DNA of 64,000 nucleotides from Desulfosarcina alkanivorans (lineage in GTDB: Bacteria; Desulfobacterota; Desulfobacteria; Desulfobacterales; Desulfosarcinaceae), in assembly GCF_009688945.1 (NCBI RefSeq), contig NZ_AP021874.1, positions 1,798,001 to 1,862,000 on the forward strand. The letters are read 5' to 3'. This document shows, piece by piece, positions 41,187 to 50,820 of the stretch (position 1 is the first letter of the stretch; the number at the start of each line of letters is the position of its first letter). The translations under genes and the position numbers were made by a program. The notes beneath the pieces were generated by a model. The model did not search any database, had not been told where the DNA came from, and saw only the letters and a program-made list of their open reading frames with translations.

Positions 41187-44100
41187 ATGGACCAAAAGCA
41201 AGCAAAAAGTGCATCGGACAGACTGATCGGGGACATTGCCGGGCGCACCGGCCCCCTTGTGATTACCGGCATGGCCGGCAGTGCCGGTGCGCACCTGGCA
41301 GCCCGCATCCGCAGCCGGCTCAAACGGCCCGTTCTGGTGGTGACCGCATCGACCAAAGCCGCCGAGCAGCGGCAGATGGAAATCGCTTTTTTTTCCGGGG
41401 AAACGGGCCCGCCGGTGGTTCACTTCCCGTCATACAATATCTCCCCGTTCAAATTCATGTCCTACCACAACGAAACCGCGGCACGGCGCATCCGGGCCCT
41501 GTACGGCATGATCGACGGGCACCGGGGGCAGACCACGGTGACCACGGCCGCCGCCCTGCGCCAGCGGCTGATTCCCAAATCGGTGCTCGCCGGTTTTGCC
41601 GAGCTGATCATCGCCGAGGAGGAGATCGAACCGGACCGGCTGGTGGCCAAACTGGTGGCCGGCGGCTACACCCGCAGCGTCGTGGTGGAGGAACCGGGGG
41701 ACTTTTGCGTGCGCGGCGGCATCATCGACATCTTTTCGCCCCTGTATGACAGCCCCCTGCGCATCGAGTTGTTCGGCGACTATGCCGAAACCATCCGATT
41801 TTTTTCCCCGGCCAGTCAGCGCAGCCAGGACCATGTGAACGAAGCGATCATTCTGCCCGCCAGGGAAGTCACCCTGGAAAAAGACCGCCTGGATGCCATC
41901 GTCGGCCGGTTCCGGGCACGGGCACTGGACCTGGAACTGCCCCGCACCACGGTCCGGGACATCGTGCAGCGCATCAAGGAGCAGGGGGTCTTTCCCGGCA
42001 TCGAAAGCCTCACCCCGCTGATCTACGACCGCATGGGCACGCTGTTCGACTACCTGCCGGACAACACGGTCATCATCGCCGAGAATCCGGCCGAACTGGC
42101 CCAGGCCGCCGAAAAATGCAGCCAACAGGCCCAGGTCAACTACCACAAGGCCCGCGACGACAGGCACCTGTGCGTCGAACCAGCCGATCTGTTTTTAACC
42201 TGGGAAGCGATCGAAGGCCACCTGGACCGCCGGGAAGCCATCAGCCTGGCGCCGCTGGCAGTGGCAGTGGCCGGCATAGATGACCGTCCGACGACGGATG
42301 CCGATGTGACCGACAACAGCGACCTGGTCCTGGCCATGGGGCAGGCCAGAAAAACCGATCAGCCGGCCGCCCCGCTGATCCGATGGATCGGGGACCGTCA
42401 GGAAGCAGGACAGGCCATGGTGATGGTCTGCGAGACCGATCGCCAGGTCAGCCGCCTCGCCGCCATCCTCGACCCCCACGGCGTGTCGGCGACCACCGGC
42501 ACGCCGTTCCCCCAGCGACTCCGGCCGGGACGGGTATGGATCTGCAGGGGCAGCCTGTCCGAGGGATTCATCTGGCCGGGCGACGGGCTGGCGGTGGTCA
42601 CGGAAACCGAGATATTCGGCCCCCGGGCCAAACGCCCCCGACCCGCCAAGAAAAAGGTGCGGACCGAACTGCTGGCCTTTTCCGACCTCAAGCAGGGGGA
42701 CCTGGTGGTCCACGACGAACACGGCATCGGCCAGTACGAGGGACTGGTGAAACTGAACCTGGAAGGCACCGTCAACGACTTCCTGCTGGTTGTCTACCGG
42801 GGCGACGACCGCCTCTACCTGCCCGTTGACCGCATGGGCCTGCTCCAGAAATACATGGGGGTGGAAGGCATGATGCCCGCCCTGGACAAAATGGGGGGCC
42901 GATCGTGGGAGCGGGCCAAGGAGAAGGTGCGCCAGTCCGCGGAAAAGATCGCCGGTGAGCTGCTCAAGATCTACGCCCAGCGCAAGGTCAACACCGGGCA
43001 CGGCTACGGCGCGGCCGACAGCCATTTTGCCGACTTCGAGGCGGATTTTCCCTACGAGGAGACGCCTGACCAGCTCAAGGCCATCGAAGCGGTACTGGAC
43101 GACATGCGCAGCCCCACCCCCATGGACCGACTGGTCTGCGGGGACGTGGGCTACGGGAAAACCGAGGTGGCCCTGCGGGCCTCCTTTCTGGCGGTCAGTG
43201 AAGCCAAGCAGGTGGCCATGCTGGTACCCACGACGGTACTGGCCGAACAGCACTATGCCACCTTCGCCCGGCGCTTCGATGCCTATCCGGTAAAGGTGGC
43301 CTGCCTGAGCCGCTTCCGGTCCAAGGCCGATCAACGCCGCATCGTCGAAGAAATCAAAAAGGGCACCGTGGACATCGTCATCGGCACCCATCGACTGCTG
43401 CAAAAGGATGTCGCCTTCGCCGATCTGGGACTGTTCATCCTCGATGAGGAGCAGCGATTCGGGGTGCGGCACAAGGAAAAACTCAAACGCCTGCGGACCA
43501 CCGTGGACGTACTGGCCCTCACCGCCACCCCAATTCCAAGGACCCTGCACCTTTCCATGATGGGCATCCGGGACATCAGCATCATCCGTACGCCGCCGGA
43601 AGAACGTCATGCCATCATCACCTATGTGTGCGAGTTTGACGACACGGTCATCAGCGAGGCCATTCGCAGTGAACTGGCCCGCGGAGGGCAGATCTTTTTC
43701 GTGCACAACAACGTGCATGCCATCGACCGCATGGCCGCCTACCTGCAGGAGCGGGTGCCCGAGGTCCGCCTGGCCGTGGCCCACGGGCAGATGGCGGAGG
43801 ATGACCTGGAAGCGGTGATGATGCGCTTCATGGACCGGGAGATCGACATGCTCGTGTGCACCACCATCATCGAATCCGGCATTGATGTGGCCACGGCCAA
43901 CACCATCCTGGTCAACCGGGCGGACCGCTTCGGCCTGTCCCAGATCTATCAGCTGCGCGGCCGCGTGGGCCGGTCCGACGAACAGGCCTATGCCTACCTG
44001 TTCATTCCCGAAGAGAGCCGACTGGGCAAGGATGCCCAGAAGCGCCTCAAGGTGCTCATGGAACACAGCGACCTGGGTTCGGGTTTCCAGATCGCCATGA

Positions 44101-44690
44101 ACGACCTGAAAATCCGCGGCGGCGGGGCCATCCTGGGCGCATCCCAATCCGGCCACATCGCCGCCGTGGGTTATGACATGTTCCTCAAACTCATGGAAGA
44201 GGCCGTGGCCCAGATCAAGGGTGAGCCCATCGTCGAAGGACTGGAGCCGGAAATCAACCTGCCCATGTCCGCGCACATCGCCGAAGACTATGTCGCCGAT
44301 ATCGACCAGCGGCTGTCCATCTATCGCCGCCTGGCAAAAATGAACGATCTCAAGGAAATCGCCGACATGAAAGCGGAACTGATGGATCGATTCGGCCCCC
44401 TCACCGAAGCGACGGAAAACCTGCTGCTCAAGATCATGCTGCGGGTGCTGTCAGTGCGCGCCGGCGTCAAGCGCCTCGACCTCTTCGGCCATCAGCTGTG
44501 CCTGGCGTTCAGTGAAGCCCACCAGCAACACCCCCTGGGGATTGTCCAGATGATCACCGCCGGCGGACGGCCCTACCGGTTCACGCCGGACCATCAGTTT
44601 AAGGCAACCCTGACCAAAGGCGCCCCCCGGGCCATTCTGGCCCAGGCGAAAAACATCTTGATCGAAATAGCGCAACATGTTAACTCCTGA
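41187..44690 (+). CDS. mfd: Transcription-repair coupling factor Mfd
   Basis: A 1167-aa DNA translocase, normal length. It removes stalled RNA polymerase and recruits UvrA. The order is a UvrB-homology module (about 1-330), the RNA-polymerase-interacting CarD-like domain (LKQGDLVVHDEHGIGQYEGLVKL...RLYLPVDRMGLLQKYMG), the RecG-like helicase domains with Walker A GDVGYGKTEVALRA, the DEEQ box ILDEEQRFGV, the TRG-type motif region VCTTIIESGIDVATANTI and QLRGRVGRSD, then the C-terminal UvrA-masking domain. I use the ATG at 41187, because earlier in-frame starts lie inside the tRNA-Thr gene. It begins a long plus-strand housekeeping row. Confidence 0.96.
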   Translation: MDQKQAKSASDRLIGDIAGRTGPLVITGMAGSAGAHLAARIRSRLKRPVLVVTASTKAAEQRQMEIAFFSGETGPPVVHFPSYNISPFKFMSYHNETAARRIRALYGMIDGHRGQTTVTTAAALRQRLIPKSVLAGFAELIIAEEEIEPDRLVAKLVAGGYTRSVVVEEPGDFCVRGGIIDIFSPLYDSPLRIELFGDYAETIRFFSPASQRSQDHVNEAIILPAREVTLEKDRLDAIVGRFRARALDLELPRTTVRDIVQRIKEQGVFPGIESLTPLIYDRMGTLFDYLPDNTVIIAENPAELAQAAEKCSQQAQVNYHKARDDRHLCVEPADLFLTWEAIEGHLDRREAISLAPLAVAVAGIDDRPTTDADVTDNSDLVLAMGQARKTDQPAAPLIRWIGDRQEAGQAMVMVCETDRQVSRLAAILDPHGVSATTGTPFPQRLRPGRVWICRGSLSEGFIWPGDGLAVVTETEIFGPRAKRPRPAKKKVRTELLAFSDLKQGDLVVHDEHGIGQYEGLVKLNLEGTVNDFLLVVYRGDDRLYLPVDRMGLLQKYMGVEGMMPALDKMGGRSWERAKEKVRQSAEKIAGELLKIYAQRKVNTGHGYGAADSHFADFEADFPYEETPDQLKAIEAVLDDMRSPTPMDRLVCGDVGYGKTEVALRASFLAVSEAKQVAMLVPTTVLAEQHYATFARRFDAYPVKVACLSRFRSKADQRRIVEEIKKGTVDIVIGTHRLLQKDVAFADLGLFILDEEQRFGVRHKEKLKRLRTTVDVLALTATPIPRTLHLSMMGIRDISIIRTPPEERHAIITYVCEFDDTVISEAIRSELARGGQIFFVHNNVHAIDRMAAYLQERVPEVRLAVAHGQMAEDDLEAVMMRFMDREIDMLVCTTIIESGIDVATANTILVNRADRFGLSQIYQLRGRVGRSDEQAYAYLFIPEESRLGKDAQKRLKVLMEHSDLGSGFQIAMNDLKIRGGGAILGASQSGHIAAVGYDMFLKLMEEAVAQIKGEPIVEGLEPEINLPMSAHIAEDYVADIDQRLSIYRRLAKMNDLKEIADMKAELMDRFGPLTEATENLLLKIMLRVLSVRAGVKRLDLFGHQLCLAFSEAHQQHPLGIVQMITAGGRPYRFTPDHQFKATLTKGAPRAILAQAKNILIEIAQHVNS

Positions 44691-44696
44691 TCGTTT

Positions 44697-45461
44697 ATGG
44701 GAACCATATTTAGAAGATTTGCAATAAGTTATCGACCAGCAAAAACGTCGCTGAAGTCATGTCGGGCATCGGCCGCCGCCAGGGTCTGCAGGGCCGCCTG
44801 CTTCGTCATCCTGGCGCTGTCGACGGGGTGCTCAGGTCCGGACGATTCATCCCATGGGGAGGCCGTGCTGATCCGCACCGACCGGCAGACCGTCACCCGG
44901 GCCCAGTTCGACCGCGCCTTCGAGGCCGCCCGGATTGCCTACAGCGACGACCGGTCGGTGGACCCGGAAACCCTGGCGAACGCCCGGTTGCGCCTGCTCG
45001 ATCAGATGACCGAAGAGCTGGTTATCGATCGCCGGGCCGCGGAGCTGGGGATCGTGCTGGAAGAGACCGAACTTGAAGCGGCAGTCCATGAAATCAAAAA
45101 GGACTACCCGGAAGACGAATTTGAACAGATGCTGCTGGAAAGCGCCATCCCTTTCTCCCTGTGGAAAGATCGGCTTCGGGCGCGCCTGGTGATGGAAAAA
45201 GTCGTCGATCGGGAACTGGTTCAACCGGTGGAGATAACCACACAGGATATCCAAGCCTACATCGAGGCCCACGAGGCGGACTTCGCTGCCCCGGAACAGA
45301 AGTCCACGGATACGGATCTGAATCGCCATATCGTGGAACGGATCCGGCGCGAAAAGGTCGAAGCGGCCTACCCCCAATGGATGAACGGCCTGCGAAAAAA
45401 ATACGCGGTAGAGATCAACTGGGAGCTGTGGGAACAGTCCCAAGGCACACGGGAAAAATAA
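44697..45461 (+). CDS. SurA N-terminal domain lipoprotein
   Basis: A 254-aa putative lipoprotein chaperone. The signal segment AACFVILALSTGC provides a lipobox with Cys near residue 45, after a long N-terminal leader; a shorter start is possible. The mature part resembles the SurA N-terminal chaperone domain (RAQFDRAFEAARIAY..., LRLLDQMTEELVIDRRAAELGIVLEETELEAAVHEIKKDYPEDEFEQMLLESAI). There is no rotamase domain. It begins just after the mfd stop and is followed within 42 bp by surA, so it belongs to the same operon and probably helps fold outer-membrane proteins. Confidence 0.75.
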   Translation: MGTIFRRFAISYRPAKTSLKSCRASAAARVCRAACFVILALSTGCSGPDDSSHGEAVLIRTDRQTVTRAQFDRAFEAARIAYSDDRSVDPETLANARLRLLDQMTEELVIDRRAAELGIVLEETELEAAVHEIKKDYPEDEFEQMLLESAIPFSLWKDRLRARLVMEKVVDRELVQPVEITTQDIQAYIEAHEADFAAPEQKSTDTDLNRHIVERIRREKVEAAYPQWMNGLRKKYAVEINWELWEQSQGTREK

Positions 45462-45503
45462 TTACAGCCGGGTGCCCAGTCCCCCTGATGCCGGCTCCGC
45501 CGG

Positions 45504-46511
45504 ATGGAAAAAGGAATCATGACCTTGGAACGAAATGTCTTTTTGAATATACTGATCGTAATGTCGATGCTGGTATTTTCCGCCACGGCAACGGCTTCAT
45601 CGGCTGCCGAAGTGCTCGACCGGATTGTGGCGGTGGTCAACGAAGATATCATCCTGCTGTCTGAGCTGAGGCAGCGCATGGTGCCCTTCGCCCAGCGCAT
45701 CCGTCAACAGGGGTTCACCGAGGACCAGGAACGGCAGATGCTGTTTAAATTGCGCGAGGACTTGCTCAACCGTCTGGTGGATGAAAAACTCACCGATCAG
45801 GAAATCGAGCGCAACGACATCCGGGTGGATGAGGCCGCCATCGACAACACCATTGAACGCATAAAAGCGGCCAACTACTTTACGGACGAGGACCTGCGCG
45901 ATTTCTTGCAGAAAGAGCAAATGACCATGGAGCAGTATCGCGAAAAAATCAGGGAGCAGGTCCTGCGAACCCGTCTGGTCAATTACCGGGTGAAATCCAA
46001 GATTGTCATCACCGATGATGAGATCCTGGCTTATTACGACAGCCATCCCGAACTTTACGGCGGGAAAATCCGCTACCATTTGAGAAACATCCTGATGCGG
46101 GTGCCCGAGTTTTCCACCGATGCCGAAAAGGCCGGAATTCATGAACGGATGCAACAGCTCCGCTCACGGATAGAAGCCGGTGAATCCTTTGCCGATCTGG
46201 CCCGAACCGACAGCCAGAGTCCCGCCGCTGCGGACGGTGGAGATATCGGTGAGTTTGATGAAGAGACCCTCTCGCCGCAGATCCGGGCGGCGATCGAGGG
46301 ATTGAAGCCGGGCCGGACCACCGGGGTGCTGGACACGGACCAGGGATTTCAACTCTTTTATGTGGAAGCAATCAGCCGCACAGAAGGCAAGCCCCTGGAA
46401 AGCGTCAGGGCGGAGATCCACCAGAAGCTTTTTGCCGAGGTGGTAGACCAGAAATTCATCTCCTGGCTGGAGGATCTGCGCAATGGGTCTCACATCAAAA
46501 TCATCAATTAG
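45504..46511 (+). CDS. surA: Periplasmic peptidyl-prolyl isomerase SurA
   Basis: A 335-aa outer-membrane protein chaperone. A signal peptide (about 1-33) is followed by the SurA N-terminal domain (DRIVAVVNEDIILLSELRQRM...) and one parvulin domain (about 185-285, KIRYHLRNILMRVPEFS..., FADLARTDSQSPAAADGGDIGEFDEETLSP, DQGFQLFYVEAI). E. coli SurA has two parvulin domains; a single one is common in delta-proteobacteria. The operon position after the SurA-like lipoprotein supports the call. Confidence 0.88.
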   Translation: MEKGIMTLERNVFLNILIVMSMLVFSATATASSAAEVLDRIVAVVNEDIILLSELRQRMVPFAQRIRQQGFTEDQERQMLFKLREDLLNRLVDEKLTDQEIERNDIRVDEAAIDNTIERIKAANYFTDEDLRDFLQKEQMTMEQYREKIREQVLRTRLVNYRVKSKIVITDDEILAYYDSHPELYGGKIRYHLRNILMRVPEFSTDAEKAGIHERMQQLRSRIEAGESFADLARTDSQSPAAADGGDIGEFDEETLSPQIRAAIEGLKPGRTTGVLDTDQGFQLFYVEAISRTEGKPLESVRAEIHQKLFAEVVDQKFISWLEDLRNGSHIKIIN

Positions 46512-46694
46512 TGTCCGCCCGGGAAGGGGCGGTTCCGGCCACGATCAAACCAGGCAAAGGCTTTTGCCACCGGCATCGGCAGGGATGCCGGGAAAACTGG
46601 CACTCGCAGAAGGCAGCCGTCCGGAAGCATTGCCGTTTGGGGACTGACACTGACCGGGATCGGGCCCACGATCCTTGGATATAGCGGTTCTTCT

Positions 46695-47417
46695 ATGGAA
46701 TCGAAAACCAATCAGGAAACGTTTGGAAGCTACTTGCAGGGCTTTCGACTTGAACAGGGTTTGGCGATCGAAACGGTCGCCCAGCAGACGAAGATTGCCG
46801 CGCACTGCCTCAGGGCCATGGAGGAAAATGCCATTGACCGGCTTCCCCCGCGGGCCTACGTAAAAAGCTTCATCCGCACCTATGCCGATGCCACGGGAGC
46901 CAATGCGGATGTGGCCATGGCCCTGTACACGGCCGAGCTTGAACAGCAGGCCACCGTCGAACAGCGGCGCCTGAAACGGCGGGCAAAATTAGGACTGCTG
47001 CGCCGCACACTGATGGCCGTCGGGGTAATCACCAGCATCCTGTTGCTGGTGCGGTACACCAATTTTTTCCCCGATACGGAACCGCACCCGGGCGCCGTCG
47101 CGCCTGAACAGGCTGCTGCGCCGGAGCCATCCGCCGGCGGGACCGCTCCGGCCGCAAGCGGCCTGTTCGTGGAAAAACCGACGGGCAAATTGAAGCTTCA
47201 GGTGGTCGCCGTGGAACAGACCTGGCTGAAAGTCATTGTGGACGGCCAGAATGCCCGATCCTATGAGTTGAAGCCCGAGGACCGCCTGGAACTGGAAGGA
47301 ACGACCGATTTCAACCTGTTGATCGGCAACGCCACCGGATTGAGGATATTCCTGGATGAACGGCCGGTAAAAATATTCGGTGACAGCGGCCAGGTGGTCA
47401 GCCTGAAAATTCCATGA
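46695..47417 (+). CDS. rodZ: RodZ-like cytoskeletal protein
   Basis: A 240-aa membrane protein. Residues about 9-80 form the cytoplasmic HTH_25 helix-turn-helix (FGSYLQGFRLEQGLAIETVAQQTKIAAHCLRAMEENAIDRLPPRAYVKSFIRTYA). One membrane segment is near 100-118 (LMAVGVITSILLLVRY), then a Pro/Ala-rich linker and a C-terminal DUF4115 beta domain (LKLQVVAVEQTWLKVIVDGQ). This is the RodZ plan: it links MreB filaments to cell-wall synthesis. It is shorter than E. coli RodZ (337 aa), mainly in the linker. Confidence 0.85.
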   Translation: MESKTNQETFGSYLQGFRLEQGLAIETVAQQTKIAAHCLRAMEENAIDRLPPRAYVKSFIRTYADATGANADVAMALYTAELEQQATVEQRRLKRRAKLGLLRRTLMAVGVITSILLLVRYTNFFPDTEPHPGAVAPEQAAAPEPSAGGTAPAASGLFVEKPTGKLKLQVVAVEQTWLKVIVDGQNARSYELKPEDRLELEGTTDFNLLIGNATGLRIFLDERPVKIFGDSGQVVSLKIP

Positions 47418-47495
47418 ACCGACGCCTTGCGTCTGATCGCACCGGCCGGACATCACCCTGAAAACGAACACCCTAAATCTCGACACGTTAATCTG

Positions 47496-48848
47496 ATGCA
47501 GCAGGATCGCCAAAAAATACTGACCGTCAGCATCAAACGATTGCTGCGTCGCGGTGCCAGCAGCCGGCTTCGCAAAATCGTCAATAAAACCCATGGTGCC
47601 GACCTGTCCATCCTGTTCCGGGACCTGCCGCTGAAGGACCGGCGGCTTCTGTTCGACATGATCGACGACGTCGAGCAAAAGGGAATCCTGTTCAGCGAAC
47701 TGGATGAGGATCTCTTCATTGAATTCATCGACGGCATGGATCCGGATGAGGTCGTGGCGATCCTGGATGACATGCCCAATGACGATGTCGCCGATCTGCT
47801 CAACCAGCTTCCCGACGAAACCGCCAGCAGCCTGCTCAAGCGCATGAAGAAAGAGGGGTCCGACGAAGTCGAGGACCTCATGCGCTTCGAGGACGATACC
47901 GCCGGCGGCATCATGAACCCCGACTTCATTGCCCTGAATCAGGAAATCACGGCCAAGGCGGCCATCGAGCAGATCCAGAAGGAGTTCGCCGACGTCGAGA
48001 TGCCCTTTTATCTCTATGCGGTGGACGAATACGGCAACCTGGTGGGCGTGTGCTCCCTGCGCCAGCTGGTGGTGGTCAAGCCCCAGACGCCCCTGAAGGC
48101 CTTCATGACCACCGACGTCCTTTCGGTGCAGACCCACATGGACCAGGAGGAAGTCGCCAAGCTGGTGGCCCGTTACGACATCCTGGCCGTACCGGTGGTG
48201 GACGACAGCAACCGGCTGGTCGGTATCGTCACCGTGGACGACGTCATCGACATTTTCCGCGAAGAGGCCACCGAAGACATCCTGAAAATGGCCGGCGTGG
48301 GCGAAGAATTCGTGGAAACCAAAAGCATTTTCAAGAGCACCCGCATCCGGCTGCCCTGGCTTTTTGCCAGCTGCCTGGGCGGCATCTTCGCCTTTTACGT
48401 GATCGGCACGTTCGAGGACAGCCTGAGCCGAATCACCTACCTGGCCGCCTTCATCCCGGTCATCATGGGCATGGGCGGCAATATCGGCACCCAGTCCTCG
48501 ACCATCGTGGTGCGCGGTCTGGCCACCGGCCGGCTCAACATCCATGACATCTGGACGGTGGTGGGCAAGGAGCTGACCGTCGGTTTCATCCTCGGCCTCG
48601 TCTACGGCCTGCTGATCGGATCGGTGGCCCAAATGCAGTACAGCACCTTCATGCTGGCCCTGGCGGTCTGTCTGGCGGTGGTCTGCTCCATGTCCGTGGC
48701 GGCCCTGGTGGGATCCTGCGTCCCCATGATCTTTGCCCGTCTCAACATCGATCCGGCCGTGGCCACCGGACCGTTTGTAACCACCGCCATCGATATCATC
48801 AGCGTCTATTTTTACTTTACCATCGCCACCCGCTTTCTCGGCGTCTGA
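47496..48848 (+). CDS. mgtE: Magnesium transporter MgtE
   Basis: A 450-aa Mg2+ channel/transporter starting at the ATG at 47496. The N-terminal superhelical domain (about 20-130, with ILDDMPNDDVADLLNQLP) and two CBS domains (about 135-255) form the cytosolic Mg sensor. They are followed by five membrane segments, including AAFIPVIMGMGGNIGTQSSTIVVRGLATG, the pore-lining family signature. It regulates its own opening through Mg bound between the sensor domains. It lies between rodZ and recO, a frequent neighbourhood rather than a functional unit. Confidence 0.93.
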   Translation: MQQDRQKILTVSIKRLLRRGASSRLRKIVNKTHGADLSILFRDLPLKDRRLLFDMIDDVEQKGILFSELDEDLFIEFIDGMDPDEVVAILDDMPNDDVADLLNQLPDETASSLLKRMKKEGSDEVEDLMRFEDDTAGGIMNPDFIALNQEITAKAAIEQIQKEFADVEMPFYLYAVDEYGNLVGVCSLRQLVVVKPQTPLKAFMTTDVLSVQTHMDQEEVAKLVARYDILAVPVVDDSNRLVGIVTVDDVIDIFREEATEDILKMAGVGEEFVETKSIFKSTRIRLPWLFASCLGGIFAFYVIGTFEDSLSRITYLAAFIPVIMGMGGNIGTQSSTIVVRGLATGRLNIHDIWTVVGKELTVGFILGLVYGLLIGSVAQMQYSTFMLALAVCLAVVCSMSVAALVGSCVPMIFARLNIDPAVATGPFVTTAIDIISVYFYFTIATRFLGV

Positions 48849-48852
48849 CACC

Positions 48853-49662
48853 ATGGCCTGCCTGAGTACCCCCGCCATCCTGCTGCGCCGAATCGAATTC
48901 GGGGATTACGATCTCATCGTCACCCTGTTCACCCGGGCACAGGGCAAAACCAGTGCCATTGCCAAATCCGCCAAAAAAAGCGTCAAGCGCTTTCCGGGTG
49001 TGCTGGAACCGTTTTCCCGACTCAACGTGGTCCTGGCCAGGGGGCGGGGAAAAGGCATGCCGGTGCTTCAGGAGGCCTCTCTCGAAGATCCGTTTTTCAA
49101 AATCCGCGAGAGTATCGTCAAAACCGCCTATGCCAGCTACTGGATGGAGCTGATCTACCTGTGGATGGCCGAGGGAGAGCCCCAGGAACCGCTGTACCGG
49201 CTGATGCTGCACGTGCTGGAAGCACTCAACAGTGGGGAAACACCCGTTGAAGTACTCAGCATCCTGTTTCAGATGCGATTTTTGTCGCTGGCGGGATTCC
49301 GGCCCAATTTTGACCACTGCCATGCCTGCAAGACCTGTCTGGACCAGATCCGGCATGCGTCGGTGTTCTCGGACCCGGCCAAAGGCGGCATCGTCTGCCC
49401 GAGTTGCGGGATCCCCGCCAACGGCCTGCTGAAGATCTCCAAAGGCACCCTGAAACAGCTCATGTGGACCGATTCCGGCGGCCTCGAGCGGGCCGCCCGC
49501 GTCAGGTTTACGCCGACGGCCGTTGCCGAGGGACTGACATTCCTGGAATCCTTCGTCCCCTTCCACATCGGCAAACGCCCCAAGAGCCTGAAGGTGCTCA
49601 GGAACATCAGGCAGGTGGTCAATAAAAAAACAAATATGTCAAAGGGATATCAACCACCATGA
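48853..49662 (+). CDS. recO: DNA repair protein RecO
   Basis: A 269-aa recombination mediator that helps load RecA at gaps. The N-terminal OB fold (TPAILLRRIEFGDYDLIVTLFTRAQGKTSAIAKSAKKS) is followed by a helical domain. A four-cysteine zinc site is visible as CHACKTC (about 156-162) and CPSC (about 182). It begins four bases after mgtE and its stop overlaps the next start as ATGA. Confidence 0.9.
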   Translation: MACLSTPAILLRRIEFGDYDLIVTLFTRAQGKTSAIAKSAKKSVKRFPGVLEPFSRLNVVLARGRGKGMPVLQEASLEDPFFKIRESIVKTAYASYWMELIYLWMAEGEPQEPLYRLMLHVLEALNSGETPVEVLSILFQMRFLSLAGFRPNFDHCHACKTCLDQIRHASVFSDPAKGGIVCPSCGIPANGLLKISKGTLKQLMWTDSGGLERAARVRFTPTAVAEGLTFLESFVPFHIGKRPKSLKVLRNIRQVVNKKTNMSKGYQPP

Positions 49663-50732
49663 CGACCCGGACCGACACAATGACGCTGGGCACTATCGGG
49701 CCGATTCTGGAAGCGCACCCCGTCTGTGCCTCGGCACCCTGCCGGATCGATTTCGGGGGGACCCTGGACATCAGCAGCTTTCACTATCCGCTGCGGCACC
49801 TGGCCCCATCCACCGTCAATATTGCCCTTGACCGGCGCACCACCGTCAGCCTGCGTCCGGCCGCGGACCATCGGGTGCAGATCTCGTCGGCGGGATTTGC
49901 CGACGCGGCATTCCATCCGGCGTCCGCCCCCTATGATCATCCTTTGGGGCTCATGTTCGCCGTGGCCGACTATTTCGGCGCCGGCGGGGTTCACATCGAC
50001 ATCCAATCCGCCTCTCCGCCCAGGAGCGGGCTGGGGGGGTCCTCGGTGGCGGCCGTGGCCCTGATTGCCGCCTTTTCCAAGGTGATGGGCCACATGGGGA
50101 AAAAGGCCCTCTCCCGGGAACGCATGGCGCTTCTGGCCCATGCCATCGAGCAGGGCGTCGCCGGCGTTCCCTGCGGCCTCCAGGACCAGCTGGCTGCCGC
50201 TTTCGGCGGCGCCAACGCATGGTCCTGGCCGGCCGATCCCGGCCGGGCACCCTTCGCCAGACGCACCCTGATAGAAGCGGATGCCATTGCACGCCTGGAC
50301 CGCCACCTGCTGGTGGCTTATCTGGGCGTCACCCATGTGTCCAGGGAGGTCAACACCACCTGGGTCAGGCAGTTCATCGGCTCAGAGGGCCGCGACCGCT
50401 GGCAGGCGATCATCCGCCTGACCCGGGATTTTGAGACGGCGCTCACCCGATGGGACATGTCGGCGGCCGCCGATGCCATGAACCGGGAAACGGCCATTCG
50501 AAAAGCCATGACCCCGCGGGTGCTCGACGATATGGGCGACCGGCTGGCGGCGGCCGCCGTTCAATGCGGATGCGGCGCCCGTTTCACCGGTGCCGGGGGC
50601 GGGGGGTGCATGTGGGCCCTTGGCGAAAAGGATGATGTGGCCGCCCTGAAACCCCAATGGCAAAAGCTGCTTGCCCGGCGCCCCGCAGCGGGAATCCTCG
50701 AGTGCCGTCCGGACCCAGACGGCGTTCGCTGA
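49659..50732 (+). CDS. GHMP-family kinase
   Basis: A 357-aa GHMP kinase. Motif 1 is APCRIDFGGTLD (about 25-36), motif 2, the ATP loop, is PPRSGLGGSSVAAVAL (about 119-134), and motif 3 is GARFTGAGGGGCMWAL (near 310). The opening resembles D-glycero-alpha-D-manno-heptose-7-phosphate kinase (HddA) and related sugar kinases more than homoserine or mevalonate kinases, but the substrate is uncertain. It overlaps recO by ATGA and is therefore probably cotranslated with it. Confidence 0.8.
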   Translation: MTTRTDTMTLGTIGPILEAHPVCASAPCRIDFGGTLDISSFHYPLRHLAPSTVNIALDRRTTVSLRPAADHRVQISSAGFADAAFHPASAPYDHPLGLMFAVADYFGAGGVHIDIQSASPPRSGLGGSSVAAVALIAAFSKVMGHMGKKALSRERMALLAHAIEQGVAGVPCGLQDQLAAAFGGANAWSWPADPGRAPFARRTLIEADAIARLDRHLLVAYLGVTHVSREVNTTWVRQFIGSEGRDRWQAIIRLTRDFETALTRWDMSAAADAMNRETAIRKAMTPRVLDDMGDRLAAAAVQCGCGARFTGAGGGGCMWALGEKDDVAALKPQWQKLLARRPAAGILECRPDPDGVR

Positions 50733-50820
50733 ATCCTGCTCGTCTGGAAAAGGACCAGCCTGCCTGTTCAGGGACAGCCAGAAATAACCGACGCAATCAA
50801 CGGCATCGATGGGAAACAAC

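Noticed and set aside
42195-44276. Long open frame on the minus strand opposite mfd (693 codons)
   Set aside because: It lies wholly antisense to a certain gene, is rich in His/Gly/Gln and Val, as expected from reading GC-rich codons backwards, and has no domain.
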